DNA from: Nitrosopumilales archaeon
GTDB lineage: Archaea; Thermoproteota; Nitrososphaeria; Nitrososphaerales; Nitrososphaeraceae
DNA: 7,812 nt
Assembly: GCA_009665115.1 (NCBI GenBank)
Contig: WJXE01000079.1
Coordinates: forward strand, 1-7,812
Direction: 5' to 3'
Shown here piece by piece: positions 1 through 6,170 of the stretch. The translations under genes and the position numbers were made by a program. The first letter of the stretch is position 1. Each line of letters opens with the position of its first letter. The notes below the pieces were generated by a model. It saw nothing but the letters and a program-made list of their open reading frames with translations, made no database searches and was not told the origin of the DNA.

Positions 1-1255
1 CTTGTGCACCCAATATACGATCATCGTCTTCATCAATCAACACCTTATATCCCGAATGATTTTCGCCCACACGCCTAGAAGAATACCAACTAGATGTATT
101 TGCTTTATTAGTTCTAAAATGCAGACCCTGTTTTCTCGCTGCATCTTCTTGTAGACCAACTGATGCTAATGGGGGAATGGTAAATACCACGCTAGGAACC
201 CCTCTGTAGTTAGGTTTGATGTGATTTCCTTCAAGCAGATTAGTGGCGGCAATCTCTCCTTCATATGTAGCAATAGGAGTCAACGGTAGCCCTCCACTTT
301 CTGCTGCATCGCCAGCTGCATAGACTGCTGGGTTGGAAACGCTTTGAAGGTATTCGTTCACTGTTACACCCTTCTTGTCCTCGCGTCGTATGCCTGCTGC
401 GGCTAATTCGAGGTCATCAATTTCTGGAACTCGACCTGCTCCGTGGACGACCATTTCTGTCTCAACCTTATACTTCTCACCGTCAGTAGTCGAGGCATGT
501 ACAACAAGTCCGGTGTTCATGTTGTTGTTGGCTTTAGAAGATTCTATTGCATCAACCTTTGTTTGTAAACGTACCTCTATGCCTAGATCGCGAGTCCTTT
601 GCAATAAAATATCAACAAGATAAGGATCAAAGTTGTTTAGAGGCCTGGTACCACGATGCAAAACTGTCACCATTGCACCAGCTCTCGCTGCAATATGTGC
701 AAACTCAAACGAAATATACCCACCTCCAACAAATACAATATTTGATGGCAGCTCGTTAAGCTCCAAGAATTGATCGCTTTTACATATATTGTCTTCTCCA
801 GGAATATTCAGCTTCATTGGCTGTGCTCCTGTTGCTATCAGTATATGCTTTCCACTTAGTGTATGAGTGTCATCCACAATAACGGTTTTTTCGCCAATGA
901 ACATTGCTCTTCCATGAAATGCAACAATCCCAGCTTTGGAGAATTGCTCTTCTCTTTCTTTGGGTACTGGTTCGGTGAAAGATCGCTTGAAGTTCATCAA
1001 ATCAGGCCAGTGTATCTTAAGCTTATTTGGATCGGTGATACCCTTGCCTTCCATTCGTCTATTCCAATCTATTACTTCGGCTGCGCCTACAAGTACCTTC
1101 TTGGGATCACAACCACGAAGAGCGCATGTACCACCAAACGGCCTAGAATCAACTACTGCAACACTCCATCCTGCTGAACGACATTTCCAAGCCACTGTCG
1201 ATGCTGCTACTCCTGTCCCAATTACTATAAGATCAAAGGTCTTTGTATCAGACAT
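1..1255 (-). CDS. FAD/NAD(P)-dependent disulfide oxidoreductase, class I (glutathione reductase/mercuric reductase-like), C-terminus cut by window edge
   Basis: This frame is open from ATG 1255 to the left edge, giving 418 visible codons. What is seen: an N-terminal FAD-binding GTGVAA (residues 13-18); the redox-active pair C44 and C49 in GGTCALRGC, the class I CxxxxC spacing, followed by DPKK; an ATG motif at about 141-143; a second Rossmann motif GGGYIS (177-182) for the pyridine nucleotide; and a second FAD motif AAGDAA (313-318). Then the dimerisation domain begins, with PSVVFT near residue 354. A His-Arg pair after the second Rossmann strand (about 200-201) favours NADPH over NADH; that is inference. 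Known for the family: electrons pass from NAD(P)H through FAD to the disulfide and then to a substrate such as a low-molecular-weight disulfide, a metal ion or a quinone. The substrate cannot be read here. The family's C-terminal catalytic His-Glu segment lies outside the window, so it cannot be confirmed. The gene is cytosolic and divergent from the dioxygenase-hydrolase operon. There is no Shine-Dalgarno, and the TATA-like box spacing suggests a leaderless mRNA starting at this ATG. Confidence 0.93.
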   Translation of the reverse strand, partial: MSDTKTFDLIVIGTGVAASTVAWKCRSAGWSVAVVDSRPFGGTCALRGCDPKKVLVGAAEVIDWNRRMEGKGITDPNKLKIHWPDLMNFKRSFTEPVPKEREEQFSKAGIVAFHGRAMFIGEKTVIVDDTHTLSGKHILIATGAQPMKLNIPGEDNICKSDQFLELNELPSNIVFVGGGYISFEFAHIAARAGAMVTVLHRGTRPLNNFDPYLVDILLQRTRDLGIEVRLQTKVDAIESSKANNNMNTGLVVHASTTDGEKYKVETEMVVHGAGRVPEIDDLELAAAGIRREDKKGVTVNEYLQSVSNPAVYAAGDAAESGGLPLTPIATYEGEIAATNLLEGNHIKPNYRGVPSVVFTIPPLASVGLQEDAARKQGLHFRTNKANTSSWYSSRRVGENHSGYKVLIDEDDDRILGAQ

Positions 1256-1275
1256 AAACAACAATACAATATGAT

Positions 1276-1287
1276 AATTAATAATAA
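1276..1287 (-). promoter_or_regulatory. TATA-like box for the flavoprotein gene
   Basis: Read on the minus strand, TTATTATTAATT lies 21-32 bases upstream of the ATG at 1255. In archaea the TATA box sits about 26 bases before the transcription start, which would put that start at or next to the ATG. This agrees with the absence of a ribosome binding site. No start-site data are available, so this is a positional prediction. Confidence 0.45.
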
Positions 1288-1325
1288 GTTGTTTTTGTGC
1301 CGACATCACCCTCTCGCCCTCTATG

Positions 1326-1333
1326 CATATATA
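1326..1333 (+). promoter_or_regulatory. TATA box for the dioxygenase-hydrolase operon
   Basis: The octamer CATATATA is a good archaeal TATA match. A transcription start about 25 bases downstream (near 1355-1360) leaves a 5' leader of about 30 bases before ATG 1387, with GAGGA at 1371-1375 in it. This placement makes an upstream in-frame TTG at 1345 unlikely as the start, because it would lie before the transcription start. Between this box and the divergent promoter lies a pyrimidine-rich direct repeat, CCCTCT-CG-CCCTCT (1309-1322), which could bind a regulator shared by both directions. Confidence 0.5.
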
Positions 1334-1386
1334 CGACATAATTCTTGTACTTTCTTACAAGTAACAACAAGAGGAACTATAAAGCC

Positions 1387-2388
1387 ATGAATAGAGGTAT
1401 TTTTGGAATACATCACGTTACAGCTATAACTAGCGACGCACAAAGAAACATAGATTTTTATACAAATAATTTGGGACTTCGGTTTGTAAAACTAACGGTA
1501 AATCAAGATGACCCAACTTCATACCATCTTTATTATGGTGATGAGTTAGGACGTCCAGGTACCATTCTTACTTTCTTTCATTGGCCTGATGCACCTAGAG
1601 GACATAGGGGAACAAGCGAGGTGATTGCAACATCTTTTCTGATTCCTGAGAATTCCATAAACTATTGGATAGATAGATTTAAGAGCAAACAAATCGAGTT
1701 TCGTGGACCTTACAAACGTTTTGACGATGAACAAGTAATAACACTATATGATCCAGATGGACTAGAATTAGAACTTGTAGCACTTAAATCTGCCGAAGAT
1801 AGGAGTGTTAATGTATGGAAAGAAGGTCGCATTCCTGCTGAACAGGCCATAAGAGGTTTTCATTCTGTAACTCTATCAGAAGAAGGATACGAACGTACTG
1901 CTTCTGTTTTGACTGACGAATTGGGATTTATGCCCACCCGTCAAGATGGGAGTCGCTTCCGTTATGAGATTCCGAATGGAGATGCTGCTAGTTTGGGAGA
2001 AGAATCAAGAGGAGCTAATATTGTTGATGTTCTTTGTCTACCGTATAAACAGCAAGCAGCTATAGGGACTGGGTCAATCCATCACGTAGCTTGGCGTACG
2101 CCTACTGATGAACAACAAATGGTCTTACGCCGCAATATAGTCAGAGCTGGATTAAATGCAACTCCTGTGATAGACCGATTTTACTTTCATTCTGTATATT
2201 TCCGTGAACCCGGTGGTGTACTTTTTGAAATTGCTACGAATCCACCAGGCTTCATGATAGACGAAAAACTCGAAGACCTAGGTACGCATCTCGTGCTTCC
2301 TCCTTGGCTTGAATCCATGCGCAAGGATCTTGAGAAAGTTCTTCCTCGAGTACAATTACCCAAAAAAGATACAGAGCAAGAAGCTTAG
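1387..2388 (+). CDS. VOC-family ring-cleaving dioxygenase (MhqE/MhqO-like), probable quinone or hydroquinone detoxification
   Basis: The product has 333 residues and two vicinal-oxygen-chelate modules. Module one starts GIHHVTAIT (7-15) and ends near LELELVAL (126-133). Module two starts GFHSVTL (157-163), continues through IHHVAWRT (231-238) and ends REPGGVLFEIAT (273-284). Likely metal ligands are H10, H232 or H233, and E281. The C-terminal stretch with PPGF, DE, LG and LPPWLE (286-309) is characteristic of the ring-cleaving dioxygenase family of Bacillus MhqA/MhqE/MhqO, which has a similar length. Known for that family: metal-dependent oxygenolytic opening of hydroquinone or catechol-type rings, giving resistance to 2-methylhydroquinone and related electrophiles. 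The substrate here is inferred. ATG 1387 is preferred over the in-frame TTG 1345 because the conserved fold begins just after it and GAGGA precedes it by 11 bases. The alpha/beta hydrolase gene follows after 27 bases, a pairing that repeats the Bacillus arrangement. Confidence 0.88.
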   Translation: MNRGIFGIHHVTAITSDAQRNIDFYTNNLGLRFVKLTVNQDDPTSYHLYYGDELGRPGTILTFFHWPDAPRGHRGTSEVIATSFLIPENSINYWIDRFKSKQIEFRGPYKRFDDEQVITLYDPDGLELELVALKSAEDRSVNVWKEGRIPAEQAIRGFHSVTLSEEGYERTASVLTDELGFMPTRQDGSRFRYEIPNGDAASLGEESRGANIVDVLCLPYKQQAAIGTGSIHHVAWRTPTDEQQMVLRRNIVRAGLNATPVIDRFYFHSVYFREPGGVLFEIATNPPGFMIDEKLEDLGTHLVLPPWLESMRKDLEKVLPRVQLPKKDTEQEA

Positions 2389-2404
2389 GAAACAGCCTGA
2401 TAAA

Positions 2405-2410
2405 AAGGAG
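2405..2410 (+). promoter_or_regulatory. Shine-Dalgarno AAGGAG of the hydrolase gene
   Basis: AAGGAG lies 5 bases before ATG 2416 and decides between that start and a second in-frame ATG at 2425, whose spacing would be too long. A strong ribosome binding site on an internal operon gene, contrasted with leaderless first genes, is the usual archaeal pattern. Confidence 0.7.
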
Positions 2411-2415
2411 AATTA

Positions 2416-3066
2416 ATGAGGAGAATGGACAAGAAAACCCAACTTGGATTCACCCACCGCTTTATCCCTTCAAATAAAAGTGAAGCAAGAACTACCACTC
2501 TCCTTTTGCTTCATGGTACAGGCGGAACTGAAGATGATCTCATCCCTGTGGGACGCGAAATAGCTCCGAACGCAGCTATACTCAGTCCTAGAGGCAAAGT
2601 CCTGGAGAACGGAATGCCTCGTTTCTTTAGAAGAGTAGCTGAAGGAGTTTTTGATCTAGAGGACTTGAAATTTCGTACTCATGAACTGGCAGATTTTGTA
2701 GAGGCGGCATCGAAAGTTTATGGCTTTGATCTGCAGTCCGTCGTAGCTCTAGGTTATTCAAATGGTGCAAATATAGGTGCATGTGAACTGTTAATACGAC
2801 CAAGCTTGCTATCTTCAGCTATTTTATTTCGCCCTATGGTGCCGCTCATACCCGAGATATTGCCAGATCTTTCGGCTAAACATGTGTTCATATCTGCCGG
2901 ATTGCATGATCCAATAGTGCCAGACCACGAAACCAAGAATCTTTTCAACCTGCTAAAAAAAGCTGGAGTAGCAGATATATCGATAAATTGGCAAAACAGT
3001 GGACACGAATTAATTTTAGAAGAGATTAGAAAAGCCAAAGATTGGCTGTTACGCGTCCTTTCATGA
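2416..3066 (+). CDS. Alpha/beta hydrolase, phospholipase/carboxylesterase family (MhqD-like)
   Basis: The product has 216 residues, the usual length for the compact carboxylesterase/phospholipase family. What is seen: an oxyanion-hole segment LLLHGTGGTEDD (30-41); the conserved PRG with an FFRR segment (58-73); the nucleophile elbow GYSNG with Ser115; the acid Asp165 in GLHDP; and the base His197 in SGHEL. The triad is complete and in family order. There is no signal peptide or membrane segment, so it should be cytosolic. The gene lies 27 bases behind the ring-cleaving dioxygenase and is very probably cotranscribed with it. In Bacillus subtilis a dioxygenase (MhqE) and this type of hydrolase (MhqD) form one operon induced by quinone-like electrophiles under MhqR. 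By analogy this enzyme may hydrolyse the ring-opened product or a related ester; the exact substrate is inference. A general carboxylesterase is the alternative. No MarR-type regulator gene is visible in the window. Confidence 0.87.
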   Translation: MRRMDKKTQLGFTHRFIPSNKSEARTTTLLLLHGTGGTEDDLIPVGREIAPNAAILSPRGKVLENGMPRFFRRVAEGVFDLEDLKFRTHELADFVEAASKVYGFDLQSVVALGYSNGANIGACELLIRPSLLSSAILFRPMVPLIPEILPDLSAKHVFISAGLHDPIVPDHETKNLFNLLKKAGVADISINWQNSGHELILEEIRKAKDWLLRVLS

Positions 3067-3093
3067 ACAGCTTATTAAGCGATTCCTAAAATT

Positions 3094-3300
3094 TCAACTT
3101 GGATATTTCGTAAGTACTCCTTTCTGGCAAAGCTTCAAAGTAAGATTATTTGCAGCATTCATGCCTTCTCCAAATCCTGCGTCGATCATGCGAGTTGGTT
3201 GAATTGGAGAAAGATCTGATCTTTATCCAGGAGAACGACTGCGCTCAGAGGGAATAGAAATAACTTGGCGAGAGCTGGGAAAATTATCTTCAGTTAATTG
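3094..3300 (-). pseudogene. Decayed C-terminus of a flavoprotein (thioredoxin reductase/ferredoxin-NADP reductase-like)
   Basis: In one minus-strand frame ending at TGA 3094-3096, the translation contains TRMIDAGFGEGMNAANN. This resembles the C-terminal FAD-contacting helix of ferredoxin-NADP reductases and thioredoxin reductases (a GFGE or GEG motif followed by AANN). It is preceded by a PG that could be the relic of the PG-GD motif. There is an in-frame TAA (3223-3225) exactly where GD would be expected, there are several more stops upstream of 3301, and no start codon is credible. The rest of the enzyme is missing, so this is a truncated and mutated remnant. It lies 27 bases beyond the hydrolase stop, on the opposite strand. 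The assignment rests on one motif and is tentative. Confidence 0.42.
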
Positions 3301-3766
3301 TCGAAGACAGGTGGATGAAGTCTAGAAAGTCGGCCTTCCTCAGACAGTCTAGAAAAGAAAAACTGTAGATTGTTGAGCTGTTTTGTAATATGTTGCGCGT
3401 GGTATGGGTTTTTATCTTCGTATTGTTCATCTTAATATTGCTAGCCAATACCAATAGTGGGCTAGTTTGTGTGTGGTCGCGCTCGCCGTCTGTATTCAAA
3501 TTAGGTCGGTTGCAGGGCGGACACACACATTAAGATAAGACAACGTACGTTGCGGTATCAGCATCTTCTGGAGATGTGGTTGCTGTTGTGGTCGTTGTTC
3601 AAGTATCGGTATTTCTTGTTGCTGCCGGTGTTAGCGACCAGTCGATATGTTGATAGTTATCTTATCTAATGGTACGCTAGTTGTTGTCCACCACACTTCT
3701 TGTCCTTCCTAGCATTATCGTATGCAGAACTGTTGATGAGGGCGGCGAATTAGTACCGATTAAAAT
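3301..3766. other. Gene-poor stretch with only decayed or doubtful open frames
   Basis: I find no convincing intact gene here. On the minus strand, short frames rich in Thr, Ser and Pro (around 3545-3640, with a TTTTTATT run after a stop) resemble the linkers of thaumarchaeal extracellular proteins but are broken by stops. On the plus strand, ATG 3390 to TAA 3533 could encode 47 residues beginning with a strongly hydrophobic segment (MLRVVWVFIFVLFILILL), without a ribosome binding site. A minus-strand open frame at 3290-3526 overlaps it and looks random in composition. Also present are a perfect 12-bp palindrome at 3541-3552 and a 10-base direct repeat AGTCTAGAAA (3319-3328 and 3346-3355). 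Confidence 0.4.
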
Positions 3767-4037
3767 CTAAATGTTTTTGGCAGCTTCATGCTCTTGCCTT
3801 TCTTCTCTTTGTTTATTACAAATTAATAATTCGTGGACTCGTTTCTTCTCGTCATTCATCGCTAATTGGTCTAATTCAAGATGTTTTTCTTCAACACGTA
3901 CTTTATTCGTTGAATATCATTCAATAAGCCTGTTTTGCTTTGGTCAGATTCTCCAAAGGGTCACTATTAGCATCCATTTTCTCTAAATATTTGCTAAGCA
4001 CGGAATCGACTGCTGTCCTTACTACAGTACTAACTTG
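3767..4037 (-). pseudogene. Decayed gene for a charged, probably coiled-coil protein (two frameshifts)
   Basis: Three consecutive minus-strand frames join into one plausible protein. The first runs from about 4037 through a frame containing AVDSVLSKYLEKMDANSDP and stops after KAKQAY. The second contributes LLNDIQRIK. The third carries VEEKHLELDQLAMNDEKK and ends with REERQEHEAAKNI at TAG 3767-3769. The pattern is rich in Glu, Lys, Gln and Leu, as expected of a long helix, which random sequence would rarely give in successive frames on the same strand. No single frame is intact, so the gene is broken unless the shifts are sequencing errors. The family is not recognised. It ends at the promoter of the methyltransferase genes and runs in the opposite direction. 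Confidence 0.45.
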
Positions 4038-4042
4038 CTAAC

Positions 4043-4049
4043 TTTAATA
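4043..4049 (+). promoter_or_regulatory. TATA-like box of the methyltransferase operon
   Basis: TTTAATA lies about 29-35 bases before the GTG at 4078, the spacing expected for a transcript starting at or within a few bases of the start codon. No Shine-Dalgarno is present, which supports leaderless expression from GTG 4078. Confidence 0.4.
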
Positions 4050-4067
4050 GGTAAAAGATCGTTTACC
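4050..4067 (+). promoter_or_regulatory. 18-bp near-perfect palindrome, candidate operator
   Basis: GGTAAA-AGATCG-TTTACC has 6-base arms plus a central GATC, so 16 of 18 positions are dyad-symmetric. It begins directly after the TATA-like box and ends 10 bases before the GTG. Any protein bound here would block transcription initiation, so it is a good candidate for autoregulation of the modification genes or for control by a separate repressor. Formation by chance is possible in AT-rich DNA. Confidence 0.45.
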
Positions 4068-4077
4068 ACACTGCAAC

Positions 4078-4890
4078 GTGAATAGTCATACTTTAATTAT
4101 TGGAGATTCAGCCTCCATGACTGAGATTGATTCTGGATCGATTCATTTAGTCGTTACTTCTCCACCTTATTGGAATCTAAAAAAATATGGACAAGAAAGG
4201 TTAGGCCCCAATCAGTCTTATGCAAAATACTTGTACGAAATCCAACGCGTTCTTAAAGAGGTGAAGAGAGTGATGGCACCAGGCAGATTTGTTGCAATCA
4301 ATGTTGGAACTGCAGTGTCAAATAACGGAATGAAACCTATTAATGGCGACATCATGAGATTGATGGAGGATCTCAATTTTACTTTTAAGAAAGAGATTAT
4401 TTGGATTAAGCCAAAGGGTACCCAGGGTTTGTGGCAACGCGGCGTAACTAAATTCCTCAAAAATGAGCCATACCCATGTTTCTTCAGTTTGAATATAATG
4501 CACGAGTATATCCTAATATTTGAAAATGAAGGTCAAATGCAGATATGCCTTAAGCCTGAACACAGACTACCAGAAGATTTCATTAAGAAAGTTTCATGGA
4601 GTGTCTGGGACATGGGAGTATCATATACCAAAGGACATCCTGCACCATTTCCTGACGAGCTACCATATAGATTGATAAAATTATACACACTTCCAGAGGA
4701 GACTGTTCTTGATCCCTTTGGAGGTAGCGGGACAACTATGAAAGTAGCCAGAAACTTGAACCGAAATTCTATTGTTTATGAGATCAATACTGAATATATA
4801 GAGCTGATTAAGCAGAATGTAAAATGGGAAGAAACACTTGATCTAGACAGTAAATATGAAATTAAGATCAGAAAACCTATCACAAACTGA
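4078..4890 (+). CDS. DNA amino-methyltransferase, beta class (motif IV before motif I), probably N4-cytosine
   Basis: The product has 270 residues and is complete. The catalytic motif IV, TSPPYWNLKKYG (27-38), lies at the N-terminus. The AdoMet-binding motif I, LDPFGGSGTT (211-220), is near the C-terminus, preceded by a motif X-like HPAPFPDELP (187-196). This IV-to-I order defines the beta class of exocyclic amino-methyltransferases. The family transfers the methyl group of AdoMet to N4 of cytosine or N6 of adenine in duplex DNA. SPPY rather than DPPY favours N4-cytosine, by rule of thumb. The target-recognition region should be the middle section (about 75-185), and its sequence specificity cannot be read. 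Translation starts at GTG 4078, supported by the TATA-like box spacing and by conserved sequence from residue 5 onward (TLIIGDS). The 3' end overlaps the next methyltransferase gene by 35 bases, so the two are cotranscribed. No membrane segment is present. Confidence 0.92.
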   Translation: MNSHTLIIGDSASMTEIDSGSIHLVVTSPPYWNLKKYGQERLGPNQSYAKYLYEIQRVLKEVKRVMAPGRFVAINVGTAVSNNGMKPINGDIMRLMEDLNFTFKKEIIWIKPKGTQGLWQRGVTKFLKNEPYPCFFSLNIMHEYILIFENEGQMQICLKPEHRLPEDFIKKVSWSVWDMGVSYTKGHPAPFPDELPYRLIKLYTLPEETVLDPFGGSGTTMKVARNLNRNSIVYEINTEYIELIKQNVKWEETLDLDSKYEIKIRKPITN

Positions 4891-6040
4891 ATTAACAAAA
4901 ATAAAGCATCTTTGTGCTTTAGATTGGGAATTAATAACTGCTCACACTCTATACTACACACATGGATATCATCCATATTCAGCAAAATACATTCCTCAAA
5001 TTCCGAATAGATTAATATCCATCTTTAGTGAAAAGAATGATCTTATACTAGATAATTTTGTTGGGAGCGGAACGACCTTGGTCGAATCGAAAGTATTGGG
5101 TAGAAATGCAATTGGTGTCGATATTAATCCACTGGCATGTTTAATATCAAAGGTCAAAACGACAGTTATAAAAAAACCCACTATGAGAGAAATCTCGAAT
5201 TTTTTGATATCTCTACAGAGAGATATAGTCCACCTAAGTAGGAATACTACGCTCTCTAGTCTTGAAGAGAAAAAACCAATATTAGATAGCCCTGTTATTG
5301 AGAAATTGCATCCCAATATACCAAAATGGTATCATGCGAATGTGATCTACGAGCTAGTGGCAATAAAAACTAAAATTAATGCAATAAGAAATACTGAAGT
5401 TAGGGATTTTCTACTTGTAGCATTCTCCTCGCTCTTGCGAAGTGCTTCCAATACAACAACTGGATTTGGAAATCTAATGATAAACAAAAATGCTCCTCCT
5501 AAAAATAGGATATTTGAGAAGTTTTCACTTGCGGTTGCGAGCATGCTTCAGAGCGCGGCTGATTTCAGTACGGTAGCGACCAATTCCGAAGTAACAATAT
5601 TTAAACACGATAGCAGGAAACTCGAATTCATTAACGATGAATCAATAGATTTCATCTGCACCCATCCTCCGTACATGGCAGCTGTTCCGTACGCAGAATA
5701 TCAAAAATTGTCTCTTTGGTGGCTTGGATATAGCCAGTACGATTTAGAAAAATCATTAATAGGGGGTAGACGGAGTCGTCCCGATACCCCCCAACGATTC
5801 TTTCGTGATATGGAGATGTCATTATTAGAAATGAAAAGAGTATTACGGAAGAAGAAATATTGCTGTATTACCATTGGTAATCCTATCTACGGTGGCAAAA
5901 CCTGGAAGTTGAATGAATTTATAAAACAAAATGCAAATCAGATCGGTTTTACTCATTTAAAAGAAATTAGCCGTGGTAAATACCACTCTACAATGGGTAA
6001 AATGAAAGAAGAATTTGTTCTAATTTTTAGGAATGAGTGA
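4856..6040 (+). CDS. DNA amino-methyltransferase with motif I before motif IV (TSPPY-type family), atypical motif IV
   Basis: The product has 394 residues. Near the N-terminus is HGYHPYSAKYIPQIPNRLI (36-54), then motif I, LILDNFVGSGTTLVES (63-78), and the downstream acidic strand GVDINPLA (87-94). The proposed catalytic motif IV is THPPY (269-273), followed by PYAEYQKLSLWWLG (278-291) and LIGGRR (301-306). This architecture matches a widespread family of site-specific DNA methyltransferases whose usual motif reads TSPPY, generally taken as N4-cytosine-specific. Here His replaces the first Ser, and DNF replaces the common DPF in motif I. Activity may therefore be altered or lost, although PPY and GSGTT are intact and the C-terminal ITIGNPIYGG region looks well preserved. 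The start overlaps the upstream gene by 35 bases in another frame without a clear ribosome binding site; no later ATG precedes the conserved region, so 4856 is the best start. Two methyltransferases of different class suggest that each modifies one strand of an asymmetric site. Confidence 0.88.
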   Translation: MKLRSENLSQTELTKIKHLCALDWELITAHTLYYTHGYHPYSAKYIPQIPNRLISIFSEKNDLILDNFVGSGTTLVESKVLGRNAIGVDINPLACLISKVKTTVIKKPTMREISNFLISLQRDIVHLSRNTTLSSLEEKKPILDSPVIEKLHPNIPKWYHANVIYELVAIKTKINAIRNTEVRDFLLVAFSSLLRSASNTTTGFGNLMINKNAPPKNRIFEKFSLAVASMLQSAADFSTVATNSEVTIFKHDSRKLEFINDESIDFICTHPPYMAAVPYAEYQKLSLWWLGYSQYDLEKSLIGGRRSRPDTPQRFFRDMEMSLLEMKRVLRKKKYCCITIGNPIYGGKTWKLNEFIKQNANQIGFTHLKEISRGKYHSTMGKMKEEFVLIFRNE

Positions 6041-6170
6041 AGAGGTGCTTAACATCATCCAAGATCTTCTTCCCGAAAGAAGGTTTTGACATATTTTCAT
6101 GTAGCAGGAAAGTACCAAAATCTTCCGGAGCTGATCTTGGAGGGATATCATATCCGATAGGTTTTATCAG
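6027..6170 (-). pseudogene. Remnant of an unrecognised gene convergent with the methyltransferase operon
   Basis: A minus-strand frame of 47 codons ends at TAA 6027-6029, inside the last codons of the second methyltransferase gene. Its translation is protein-like (KPIGYDIPPRSAPEDFGTFL early, ending DDVKHLFTHS), with balanced composition and Pro, Gly and acidic residues unlike antisense noise. There is no start codon at its 5' end, and an in-frame TAA lies immediately upstream with a further stop beyond. It therefore looks like the tail of a lost gene. The family is not recognised. A restriction endonuclease gene facing the methyltransferases would be a natural guess from position, but nothing in the residues supports it. 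Confidence 0.3.
6066..6087 (+). terminator. Possible hairpin terminator after the methyltransferase operon
   Basis: CTTCTT and AAGAAG form a 6-bp stem around a 5-base loop, followed by GTTTT, 26 bases beyond the stop of the second methyltransferase. The T-run is short, and the same bases are part of an open frame on the minus strand, so it may be coincidental. Confidence 0.3.

Noticed and set aside
375..1274. Plus-strand open frames at 375-623, 547-759, 863-1177 and 936-1274
   Set aside because: All are antisense to the flavoprotein gene, whose motifs are complete over the same bases.
1345..1386. Longer N-terminus for the dioxygenase from TTG 1345
   Set aside because: The predicted transcription start is downstream of it, the extra residues match no VOC N-terminus, and ATG 1387 has GAGGA before it.
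1546..3038. Minus-strand open frames at 1546-1734 and 2754-3038
   Set aside because: They are shadows of the dioxygenase and hydrolase genes with no protein-like motifs.
3290..3526. Minus-strand frame of 78 codons
   Set aside because: Composition looks random, there is no ribosome binding site or TATA support, and it runs through decayed sequence.
3541..3552. Perfect palindrome CAACGTACGTTG as an operator
   Set aside because: It is self-complementary but not near any supported promoter or gene start, so it is noted only as a curiosity.
3771..3986. Plus-strand frame of 71 codons rich in Ser, Cys and Phe
   Set aside because: It is antisense to the frameshifted coiled-coil remnant, and its odd composition is that of a complementary strand.
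4218..5544. Minus-strand frames at 4218-4460, 4318-4503, 4776-4985, 4996-5316 and 5347-5544
   Set aside because: All lie antisense inside the two methyltransferase genes.
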